NCBI GenBank assembly: GCA_040876735.1
Contig: JBBDPC010000005.1
Location: 106,955 to 170,954, forward strand
Length of the DNA: 64,000 nucleotides
Reading direction: 5' to 3'
From: Natronomicrosphaera sp040876735
GTDB taxonomy: Bacteria; Planctomycetota; Phycisphaerae; Phycisphaerales; Phycisphaeraceae
The notes beneath the pieces were generated by a model that made no database searches, had not been told where the DNA came from, and was given only the letters and a program-made list of their open reading frames with translations. Both the position numbers and the translations under genes were made by a program. Positions 42,705 through 50,361 of this stretch are shown one piece after another; positions within the stretch are counted from its first letter, which is position 1, and every line of letters begins with the position of its first letter.

Positions 42705-44395
42705 GCTTCCACCTCCACCCCTTTGCCAAAGGTCCAGTTGATGGCCGTGGCGATGAAAATCATCACAAACAGCACCCACGAGACTGCGGCGGCATAGCCA
42801 AGGTTCAGGTCGGTGAACAGCATCTGGAAAATGTAGTAACTCAAGGTGGTCGTGGAGCCCGCCGGCCCACCCTCGGTCATGACGCGGGCCTGCTCGAAGC
42901 CGCCCTGGAAACCGCCGATGATGGCGATGACGCTCACAAAGAAGGTCGTTGGCGCCAGTTGGGGCCAGGTGATGTGGCGGAAGCGCTGCCACGGCCCGGC
43001 GCCATCCACGGCCGCGGCGTCGAGCAACTCCTTGGGCATGTTCGCCAGTGCGGCCAGATAGAGCAGCATCGTCGTACCGCCGATGGCGATCCAGACGCCC
43101 ATGATCACCATCGCCGGCCGCGCCCAGGCGGTGTGCGCCAACCACTGCGGCCCGCCATCCAGCCCGCCCATGTCCACCCCAACCTGACCTGCCAGATAGG
43201 CCAGCCCATCGACGGCGGCAACGATAAGTGCATTGATCGGACCGTGCTCCGTGTTGTACAACTCTTTCCAGAGGATGAATACGGCCACGCCGGCGGTGAA
43301 CGTCGGTAAGTAAAAGATGGTTCGGAAGGTGACGATGTTGAATGCGATGCCCAAGCTTGCGATCGCCCACACCAGGGCCGCAAGCAGGCCGACATTGGGC
43401 CAGCCCTGCCAAAGCCCGATGCCGAAAGTGAGTACGGCCAGCAGCAGGCAAAGCGTCACGCCCGTGACCCGCACCATTGCCGTCCGCCGGGACCGCCAGG
43501 CGCCGAGCGGAAGTTGCTGATTCAACAGCAGCGCCAGGCCCAGCGAGCCGGCGATGGCCACGGGGATGCTGAGCATGAGGAACAGCGTGTTGTAGAAGTA
43601 GTGCCAGAACCGTTCATCGCGCGGCGTGTAGGCCGTCCACATCGGATCGTGCAGCCACCAGAGCGTCGCCATTGCGGCGGCAAGCAGGCCTGCAGGGGCC
43701 ATGCCGAGGCCGGGTCTCCATGTCCCATCCTCCCGGTTCATGCCGATCAGTCCCGCCAGCAGCAACACCAAGCCGGAAAAAAAGACGCCCTGCCCGGGGC
43801 CGAACCAGAAACGGACAAGCATCGCCGGGCCTTGGTCATCCGGTGAGGCAGCAGGAAGCGCCACCGCCAGCACCGCCATCACCACGCCGAGCAGGGCCAC
43901 GATCACACCGCCGCTTCGGCTGCCACGCCAGAGTTTCACATTCGCCCAGAAGAGCCCAACCACCGCCGCCAACAGGACCGCCACCGCCAACAAGTACAGC
44001 GTCAGCACAACCGACCGCGGCACAACGAACCCGGCCAGCCCAACCCCAGCCGGGGCGCCTTCCACCGTACGAACGCCAAGCAGGTCGGTGAAGTTGCGCA
44101 GGCCAACGAATTCGGTGCGCTGTATGGGACGTAGCGACCAGTTGGTGAACGCCATCCAGAGCGAGAGCAGCACGGGGAAGCAGGTAAACAGTAGAAAACC
44201 GATAAGATTCGGCATCAGAAACGCCAGGGCCACGCGCCGATCTCGCGATAGGCCGGACCCGGACGGTGGCGTTTTCGATCGTGGCGATGGACCGGACGGC
44301 CGCGTTGCGGTGGCACTCTCTCCGACATGCGGCGGAACAGGCGTGGCAGTTGCCGGAGGGGGCTTCGTTGAAGTAGGGGTCGGCGTCGGACTCAA
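42701..44395 (-). CDS. Carbohydrate ABC transporter permease, MalF type, unusually large
   Basis: 564 residues from the chosen TTG start at 44395, which has AGGA seven bases upstream. A GTG at 44464 is also in frame; the start is uncertain. Residues 1-55 are rich in Pro, Thr and Ser. The family core is clear: LAFLMPNLIGFLLFTCFPVL at the N-terminus, and the EAA loop LLDAAAVDGAGPWQRFRHI near the end. Between helix 1 and the usual second helix there is an insertion of ~180-200 residues with several extra hydrophobic segments (LLAVAVLLAAVVGLFWANV, GVIVALLGVVMAVLAVALP). Most relatives have about 300 residues. MalF of E. coli also has extra helices, but this insertion is larger. First gene of the importer operon. 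Confidence 0.9.
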   Translation of the reverse strand: MSPTPTPTSTKPPPATATPVPPHVGESATATRPSGPSPRSKTPPSGSGLSRDRRVALAFLMPNLIGFLLFTCFPVLLSLWMAFTNWSLRPIQRTEFVGLRNFTDLLGVRTVEGAPAGVGLAGFVVPRSVVLTLYLLAVAVLLAAVVGLFWANVKLWRGSRSGGVIVALLGVVMAVLAVALPAASPDDQGPAMLVRFWFGPGQGVFFSGLVLLLAGLIGMNREDGTWRPGLGMAPAGLLAAAMATLWWLHDPMWTAYTPRDERFWHYFYNTLFLMLSIPVAIAGSLGLALLLNQQLPLGAWRSRRTAMVRVTGVTLCLLLAVLTFGIGLWQGWPNVGLLAALVWAIASLGIAFNIVTFRTIFYLPTFTAGVAVFILWKELYNTEHGPINALIVAAVDGLAYLAGQVGVDMGGLDGGPQWLAHTAWARPAMVIMGVWIAIGGTTMLLYLAALANMPKELLDAAAVDGAGPWQRFRHITWPQLAPTTFFVSVIAIIGGFQGGFEQARVMTEGGPAGSTTTLSYYIFQMLFTDLNLGYAAAVSWVLFVMIFIATAINWTFGKGVEVEA

Positions 44396-44457
44396 CGCAG
44401 ATTCCTGAAGGGGGACGCTTCTATTCCGCAACCTCCAGTCGCTCGGTGCGGAGCATC

Positions 44458-44500
44458 TTGACACCGGGGACCGGGGCCTTTAGATTTCACGTGTAATCTA
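44458..44500 (+). promoter_or_regulatory. Promoter/operator of the 455-residue ADP-ribosylglycohydrolase-family gene
   Basis: TTGACA at 44458-44463, 17 bp, then TAGATT (44481-44486), the left arm of the palindrome TAGATTTCACGTGTAATCTA (44481-44500), the most symmetric copy in the window. The gene start is ~140 bp downstream. Confidence 0.85.
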
Positions 44501-44536
44501 CCGTCGCAGCGTATCCCCCAGACGATTGAACGTCAA
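44481..44536 (-). promoter_or_regulatory. Possible divergent promoter of the ABC importer operon using the same operator
   Basis: On the minus strand TTGACG (44531-44536), 17 bp, then TACGCT (44508-44513). The predicted start near 44501 would place the palindrome at about +1 to +20, as at the FG-GAP gene. The -10 match is weak (3 of 6). Confidence 0.35.
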
Positions 44537-44635
44537 CTTGATTTTCTGCGATCGCGGACGCCACTCGCGGCTCGCCCACCTTGTCGCTCCCTGCTCGGAG
44601 GGACATCCGATGCCGCTACACCTCAGGAGCCTGCC

Positions 44636-46003
44636 ATGCTGCCTTCCATCGAGCTTTTGCGTCACCAACTCGAGATGGTCATTGATGACAAGCAGGCCCA
44701 GGGCCATGTCGTGGACGGCCTGCAGGAAGAACTTGCCCGGATCGCGACCACCGGCAGCTACGACGCCATCGTCGCCTTTGCCTATCGCCTGCGCGACCTC
44801 CCGCTCCGCGACGACTGGCAGTACATCGAACCCAGCGATCTTGAAGGTATTCTCGAGCAATGCGATCCCGGCCGAGCTGTCGAACCACTGGCCGAAGTGC
44901 ACCCGCATCACATCGCACCGCGCATCGAGACGGCGTTCCTCAGTTCCATATGCGGCTGCATCCTCGGCAAGCCGATCGAAGGCTGGCTGGATCTGCACCA
45001 GATCCGTGCCGCCGCCACCGAACTTGGCGAATGGCCGCTGAGCGGGTACATCCCCGAAGCCATGCTCAAACTGCTCGACTACCGCCATCCCGACTGGCAC
45101 ATCACGGTCCGCGAGCGCATTGGCTACGTGGCGCCTGACGATGACATCAACTACTCGGTGCTGGGCATGATGCTGCTTGAGAAGCACGGTCTGGCAGTGG
45201 CGAAGCACGACATCGCCGACATGTGGATCAAGAACCTGCCCGTCTTCTGGTGCTGGGGTCCGGAGCGCACGCAGAACATCAACGCCTCCCTCTGGGCAGT
45301 CAACCATGGACCGGAGTTCCCCTTCCGAGATGTCGACGTTCCGTTCAATGACTGGGTCGAACTGCTCAACGCCAAGGACGAGTACTGCGGTGCGCTGATC
45401 CGTGCCGACGCCTATGGCTACGCCTGTGCCGGTCATCCGGCCCTGGCCGCTGAACTGGCGTGGCGCGACGCCAGTTTCACCCATCGGCGAACGGGCATTT
45501 ACAGTTCCATGTTCATCGCCGCCGCCATCGCAGCCGCCTTCGTCGTCGACGAGCCGATGACGATCTTTCAGACAGCACTACGGTACGTGCCCCAGCGCAG
45601 CCGCTTTGCCGACACCGTGCGGAACTGCCTGGACATGGTCGCCAGCGCCAGCGACTGGATCGAAGGCTACGAACGCGTGCATGCGACCTACGAAGAATTG
45701 GGCAACTGCCGGATCCACCAGGAAATCGGCACGCTCATCAACACGCTGCGCTTTGCCGGCGACATCGGTGAAGGCCTTGGCATGCAGGTCGCCCAGGGCA
45801 ATGACACCGACAGCTTCGGCTGCACAGCCGGATCGGTCCTCGGCGCCTTTCACGGTCCCGATGCGCTCGATCCACGCTGGCTCACACCCTTCAACGACAC
45901 GATCCACACGACGCTGGCGACATTTCAGGAACAGCGTCTGTCGGCCGTGGCCACCCGTATGGGACAACTGCCCGCACGGCTCGCCGCTCATCAGCCTGCA
46001 TGA
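44636..46003 (+). CDS. ADP-ribosylglycohydrolase (DraG)-family protein
   Basis: 455 residues. ATG at 44636, six bases after AGGAG. After ~90 residues of helical lead, the DraG fold starts with AFLSSICGCILGKPIEGWLD. The metal-binding acidic motifs appear as PDDDINYSVLGMMLLE (~166-181) and GNDTDSFGCTAGSVLGAFHG (~397-416), which bind two magnesium ions in relatives. Classical members remove ADP-ribose from proteins, but family members in planctomycete and Bacteroidetes polysaccharide clusters probably act on other glycosides. Here the gene has its own palindrome promoter and faces the ABC importer operon, which favours a role in sugar metabolism. No signal peptide, so cytoplasmic. Convergent with the GH4 gene (9 bp apart). 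Fold confident, substrate unknown. Confidence 0.88.
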   Translation: MLPSIELLRHQLEMVIDDKQAQGHVVDGLQEELARIATTGSYDAIVAFAYRLRDLPLRDDWQYIEPSDLEGILEQCDPGRAVEPLAEVHPHHIAPRIETAFLSSICGCILGKPIEGWLDLHQIRAAATELGEWPLSGYIPEAMLKLLDYRHPDWHITVRERIGYVAPDDDINYSVLGMMLLEKHGLAVAKHDIADMWIKNLPVFWCWGPERTQNINASLWAVNHGPEFPFRDVDVPFNDWVELLNAKDEYCGALIRADAYGYACAGHPALAAELAWRDASFTHRRTGIYSSMFIAAAIAAAFVVDEPMTIFQTALRYVPQRSRFADTVRNCLDMVASASDWIEGYERVHATYEELGNCRIHQEIGTLINTLRFAGDIGEGLGMQVAQGNDTDSFGCTAGSVLGAFHGPDALDPRWLTPFNDTIHTTLATFQEQRLSAVATRMGQLPARLAAHQPA

Positions 46004-46012
46004 TCTGATCCG

Positions 46013-47344
46013 TCACGACAGCGCGGGATGCGTCGCCGCCTTGGGTTTGCGTATGGGGCTGGGCGTCTCGAACCATTCCAGCAGGTGTCGTTCCGCATCC
46101 CACAATTCCTCAAACATCTCGCGAATCTTGTGCAACGGCGCCACTGCGGCGGTCAGCGGATCGAGCGCCACCGCATGAAAGGCCGCCTCACGGTCGCGCT
46201 CGAGCACGGCTTGCACCGCCAGTTCCTGCACCGACACGTTCGTGCGGTTCAACGCCGCACACTGAGTCGGCAACGGCCCGGCGTAGCACGGCTGCACGCC
46301 GTTGGCGTCTACCAGGCATGTCACTTCGACGCAGCATCCTTGCGGCAGGTTGGGGATCAGTCCGGTATTGATCACATTGCCATTGAACTGGAACGGGACA
46401 TGCGTCACCACCGCCTCGATGATGCCGGAGGCGAATTCATTAGACTCCGACAATGCCGGCATCTTGTTTTCATCGGCGTTGTCCTTCTGCTTACGCCGGC
46501 GCGGTTGATCGGGCACCTCGCGCGTCTGAAGGCCGAAGCGACTGCGCAGTTCCGCGGTGCGGCGGAAATAAGGCAGGTATTCCGAGTTGTGATGCGAGCT
46601 TTCGGTCACGAAATAGCCGAACTGCTTCATCATCTCGAACCGCACCGAATCTTTGGCGTAGACGTCCGGGTCGTTCATCGCTTCGCAAAGGCGCGGGTAT
46701 AGATCCACACCCTTGCGGCGCAATTCGAGAAACCAGGCTTGGTGGTTGATGCCCGCGACTCGGCAGGTCATCTCATCGCGCGGCACATCAAGGTAACGGG
46801 CCAACTCGTGCATGGTGTGCTGGACGCTGTGACAAAGCCCGACGTTCGCGACTGATGAGCCCTGCGTGTGCAGCCAGGTGAGCATGCACATGGGATTGGT
46901 GTAGTTCAGCATCAGCGCGTTCGGGCACAACCGCTCGATGTCATGACAGAACGCCAGTTGTTCAGGTCCCGTACGGAGGAAGCGGAACACGCCACCGGGG
47001 CCGAGCGTGTCGGCCACCGACTGGTCCACGCCGTATTTCAGCGGGATGTTGATCTCGTCCGCCCACGGCTTGCCCGCGTAAGCGTGCCCGCCGATGCTTA
47101 CCGAGGTGATGACGAAATCCGCGCCGGGCAGTGCCTCCTCGCGGTCCATGGTCGCCTCGATGGTCGCCGGCAACTGATGATGTTCCACCACCTGCTTGAG
47201 GTGATGATGCACGCGTTCCAGGCGTTCACGGTGAATATCGACAAGCACGATCTGCGCACCTTGCAGCGGCGTCCGGCAGAGAATATCGACCGACAAGGTG
47301 CTTCCAAATCGGCTGCCAGCGCCGATGATGACAATCTTTGGCAT
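46013..47344 (-). CDS. melA: GH4 alpha-galactosidase, MelA type
   Basis: 443 residues. The start is the ATG at 47344 (MPKIVIIGAGS), preceded by AAAGGG; the frame to 47416 adds unrelated residues. It closely follows the pattern of E. coli MelA. NAD-binding opening, then ADTLGPGGVFRFLRT (~111-125), Asn150 (NYTNPM), Cys171/His172 (GLCHSVQ), His201 (AGINHQAW), TESSHHNSEYLPYF, and NLPQGCCVEVTCLVDANGVQP. GH4 enzymes use NAD and a divalent metal held by the Cys and His, and cleave by oxidation and elimination rather than direct hydrolysis. It acts in the cytoplasm on imported alpha-galactosides, complementing the secreted GH27 enzyme. A short Lys/Arg-rich stretch (PRRRKQKDNADENK) interrupts the C-terminal half. 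Last gene of the set begun by the 718-residue protein. Confidence 0.93.
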   Translation of the reverse strand: MPKIVIIGAGSRFGSTLSVDILCRTPLQGAQIVLVDIHRERLERVHHHLKQVVEHHQLPATIEATMDREEALPGADFVITSVSIGGHAYAGKPWADEINIPLKYGVDQSVADTLGPGGVFRFLRTGPEQLAFCHDIERLCPNALMLNYTNPMCMLTWLHTQGSSVANVGLCHSVQHTMHELARYLDVPRDEMTCRVAGINHQAWFLELRRKGVDLYPRLCEAMNDPDVYAKDSVRFEMMKQFGYFVTESSHHNSEYLPYFRRTAELRSRFGLQTREVPDQPRRRKQKDNADENKMPALSESNEFASGIIEAVVTHVPFQFNGNVINTGLIPNLPQGCCVEVTCLVDANGVQPCYAGPLPTQCAALNRTNVSVQELAVQAVLERDREAAFHAVALDPLTAAVAPLHKIREMFEELWDAERHLLEWFETPSPIRKPKAATHPALS

Positions 47345-47431
47345 GGGTGCCCTTTCATCTCCCCCGGGGTCATGCGTCCGACAGTGCCGGCCCATTTCAA
47401 CCTGCGGGCAAGTCACTGGCGTGGCGCGTGT

Positions 47432-50326
47432 TCAATCAGCAGATTGCTCGGTATCAGTGACGACCAGCGTGATACGACCAACCTCCGCTACGATACCGAC
47501 AATCGCTTGATCGGTTGCCTCGGCATGCGGTACAGGCGCCGCCAGTCGATACGGCTCACCGGTGGCCGCCTGGTAACCTTGCACGCTTCCCTCCCGGCCC
47601 ACAATCCATACACTTTGCCGGCCACCGACCGGCCCCAGATCGATCGGTTCGGGCGTCAGCCACTCCCATCGCCGAGCACCCGTCGCCGGGTCGACTGCAA
47701 CAAGCAGGTGTTGCTCGGCCAGGATCAGATGCCCCTCGATCACACCCGCTGTCCGCCAACTCGGCAGCAGCACGTCGTCCCAGACAAGCGTGCCCGTCTG
47801 CCGATTCAGTGCGAAGACGCCGTGACGATCACGAGGCAGAACCACCACACGCTCATCCGTCACCACCGGGGCGCCACCGGTGCGGACGAGCAGGTACCGC
47901 CACTGCGGGCGTTCACTTGCGTTGTAGACGTGCAGCCACTCGACCAATCCGTCCCTTGTATCGACCCGTGCAATCACCCCAAGCTGACTGGCGACGTAGA
48001 CAGACCCCTCGCGCACAGTCAAACCCGCGCCGTAGCGAGCGACGTCAATCGTCCGCTCCCCCTCGTTCAGCTCCACCACCACCGACGCGAGCAAACGTTC
48101 CCAAAGCAGCGCGCCGCTGTGCACATCGTGACACACCAGCGACAGGTCCGCCGTCCCACTCAAGCCCGTCAGCGCCAACTGGTAGACATGCGATTCGTCC
48201 ATCGCCGGCGATCCAATGGCCACCCGCCGTTCCCAAAGATCAGCCTCACCGGCAGACCATAGCAACCGTCCGCTGGCACGATCGAACAGGCTCGGCGGGC
48301 GCGATACGTGCCCGTCGGCGGCGCCGCCGCTTCGCAGCGCCACGTGGTTCAGGTTCCCCGCCGCATGCAGCGGCGCCAGCAGCAGGCGGGTCGACGGGTT
48401 GGCGGGCGCCGCCGTGCTGGGAGCGAGCTTGCCGTTCACCTCCGGATCGGTCGACCGTGTCCAGATCGGTTCGTCACGCTCCAGGTCATATCTCGCCAGC
48501 ACGTGTGGATCCGTCAGTAACAGCCCCGCCTCATCCGGCCAAAGGTCAACCGCAAGGGGGGTTCGATCCCGTGGCGAAGCCAGATCGTCTTCCTCAAGGG
48601 TCACCGGGGCCCACGGCATGTCCGCAGGGAGGCGCACGTGTCGCACCTGCCACGGCTCCGCGTGCCATGCTGATGCGTCTTCACCATCCGCCCAACCGGC
48701 TCGCGCCATCGCTTGGCCGCGCCGGGCGAGCTCGCGCTGCGCGGCATCGGCCGTCACCCGCGTCACGTCAACAAATCCGCGCAAGGCCCAGCCGAACCGC
48801 CCTTCCCGCAGCTCCAGTTCGGCTGCCGCCAGAAGATGCCGTTGCGCCGAAGGGGCATACGGGTAACGCCGGAACCGTGCTAACACGTCTGCCTTGTCCA
48901 CTGCATTGGAACCTCGACGCTCACGTAGCGCCGCCTCCTGGTGCATCGCCAGAGTCTGCCGAAGCTCCCTGCTCACATGCTCGCGAACCGAATCGTTCAC
49001 GGCGGCCCACGCATCCCGGAACACCGGCCCATCTGCTGCCACCACCGCCTGCGCCGTCGCCGCTTCTGCCATCAGTTCATCAAGCTGCGTCACCATCTGC
49101 TGCTCGTCGCCGGCCCATGCGAGTTCACCGTCGATCAGCAGCCGCTCGGCTTCACGCCGCAACTCCCGTGTACCCGCTGGACGCACACGCAGTTGCGCCC
49201 GCAGTTGAAGCATGACGTGGTGCTGGCCGTCCATCGGCCTCAGTTGCCGGCGCAGCCCATCGTTCTCGCTCAGATGAGGCATCGCTCCCATGTGCTCGAT
49301 CAGATCACGTGTGTGACCGGCCTGCGCCTCCTCATCAGCAAACTGCCGTAACAGCCAGTCTGCTTCGCCGAACCGTCCGTCGTGTAACCGACGCTGCCAG
49401 AGATGCTGCCACGTCTCAGGCCTGAGCTCCAATTCATGTTCCCAATCCTCTTGCCGGCGTAGCAGCTCGTACCGCCATAGCGCCTTGTCGCCGGTGGCCG
49501 GCCCGCGTCGCATCAGTGCTTCCAGGGACTGGAGAACCGTGCTGTCGCTCACGGCAGGCTCGTCAATCAGCGCCCACCGCTGTTCATCCTGACGGGCGGA
49601 TAAACGCAGTTGTTCATAGATTTTGATCAACGCCTCACGAGCCTCCAGGCGCTTCGCCACCGGGCGGTCAAACTGTTTGAGCAGGGCTTCAAGCAGTTCC
49701 GCACGCCAGGCGGATTGCAGATGATCGATGTCCACGCCATCGGCCTGCGCAGCGGCGGCCTGACGCCACGCGGGCCATGTCGCCTGTTCCGTCGTCTCCC
49801 AGTCGCGTCCCCACTGGATAGCAGGTGGGCTGGGCAGGTTCAGCGTCGCCGGGGGAGCAGACCGAACAGTGATGTTGTCGACCTCGCTGTGCTCGTAACT
49901 TTCAAAACGTACCGAGTCGATCGCATGGCCCGCCCCAGTGGTGATCTCGTACCACTCGTTTCGTTCCGCCGCCTGATTGGTGGCCACCCACACCTCCCGA
50001 CCGTCGAACATGCCGATGATGAGGTCGTCCTTGTGATCTCCGTGCTCGCCGCGGACAAACAGGCTGGACAGTTCGACCAGTGCGTCAAAGTGGATGTGGC
50101 TTGTTTTCGCGCCTTGGAGCAAGCTCTGGTAGGAAAAGAAGCCGTCGAAGGTGACGACCGTGCCGAACGACAGCATGATCCGTTCGTTTTCCAGATTTTG
50201 AGCGCCACCGGGATACTGCTGAAAGTCCAGCAGATCCTCCGGCTCGTCAGCACGGGCTGATGGCAGAGAGATCGCAGATGCCATGGCAACCGCCACCAAT
50301 GTCAGCGCGATTGGCTTCAAATGCAT
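47432..50326 (-). CDS. Exported fusion of a PEP-CTERM-protein-like module and a PQQ-type beta-propeller
   Basis: 964 residues. The start is the ATG at 50326, which begins a signal peptide (end SARA, ~27); the frame to 50365 is only 13 codons longer. Residues ~50-160 match the body of the PEP-CTERM protein at 23852: HFDALVELSSLFVRG against LFDSLVEVSSMLVG, and IDSVRFESYEHSEVDN against VDRVRFEHASGSIFDVDD. The PEP-CTERM tail itself is absent. From DWETTEQATWPAWRQAA (~175) the helical region and the PQQ/BamB-like blades (SGALLWER, TGTLVWDD, TGARRWEW) parallel the 1,516-residue protein at 18189. The DOMON-like C-terminus of that protein is missing. It is probably a surface or periplasmic binding protein. 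It lies 35 bp behind the 718-residue gene and 87 bp before the GH4 gene. Confidence 0.88.
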   Translation of the reverse strand: MHLKPIALTLVAVAMASAISLPSARADEPEDLLDFQQYPGGAQNLENERIMLSFGTVVTFDGFFSYQSLLQGAKTSHIHFDALVELSSLFVRGEHGDHKDDLIIGMFDGREVWVATNQAAERNEWYEITTGAGHAIDSVRFESYEHSEVDNITVRSAPPATLNLPSPPAIQWGRDWETTEQATWPAWRQAAAAQADGVDIDHLQSAWRAELLEALLKQFDRPVAKRLEAREALIKIYEQLRLSARQDEQRWALIDEPAVSDSTVLQSLEALMRRGPATGDKALWRYELLRRQEDWEHELELRPETWQHLWQRRLHDGRFGEADWLLRQFADEEAQAGHTRDLIEHMGAMPHLSENDGLRRQLRPMDGQHHVMLQLRAQLRVRPAGTRELRREAERLLIDGELAWAGDEQQMVTQLDELMAEAATAQAVVAADGPVFRDAWAAVNDSVREHVSRELRQTLAMHQEAALRERRGSNAVDKADVLARFRRYPYAPSAQRHLLAAAELELREGRFGWALRGFVDVTRVTADAAQRELARRGQAMARAGWADGEDASAWHAEPWQVRHVRLPADMPWAPVTLEEDDLASPRDRTPLAVDLWPDEAGLLLTDPHVLARYDLERDEPIWTRSTDPEVNGKLAPSTAAPANPSTRLLLAPLHAAGNLNHVALRSGGAADGHVSRPPSLFDRASGRLLWSAGEADLWERRVAIGSPAMDESHVYQLALTGLSGTADLSLVCHDVHSGALLWERLLASVVVELNEGERTIDVARYGAGLTVREGSVYVASQLGVIARVDTRDGLVEWLHVYNASERPQWRYLLVRTGGAPVVTDERVVVLPRDRHGVFALNRQTGTLVWDDVLLPSWRTAGVIEGHLILAEQHLLVAVDPATGARRWEWLTPEPIDLGPVGGRQSVWIVGREGSVQGYQAATGEPYRLAAPVPHAEATDQAIVGIVAEVGRITLVVTDTEQSAD

Positions 50327-50361
50327 GCGACTTCTTTCTTTGGCGGGATGACAGGCGAACG

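Noticed and set aside
42705..43451. Apparent N-terminal extension of the MalG-type permease
   Set aside because: The ~249 extra residues are Arg/His/Gly-rich shadow of the overlapping MalF gene; the GTG at 42704 with GGAGG is the real start.
44421..44456. Eleven-codon ORF (MLRTERLEVAE) just before the large permease
   Set aside because: No ribosome binding site and too short to judge; probably chance.
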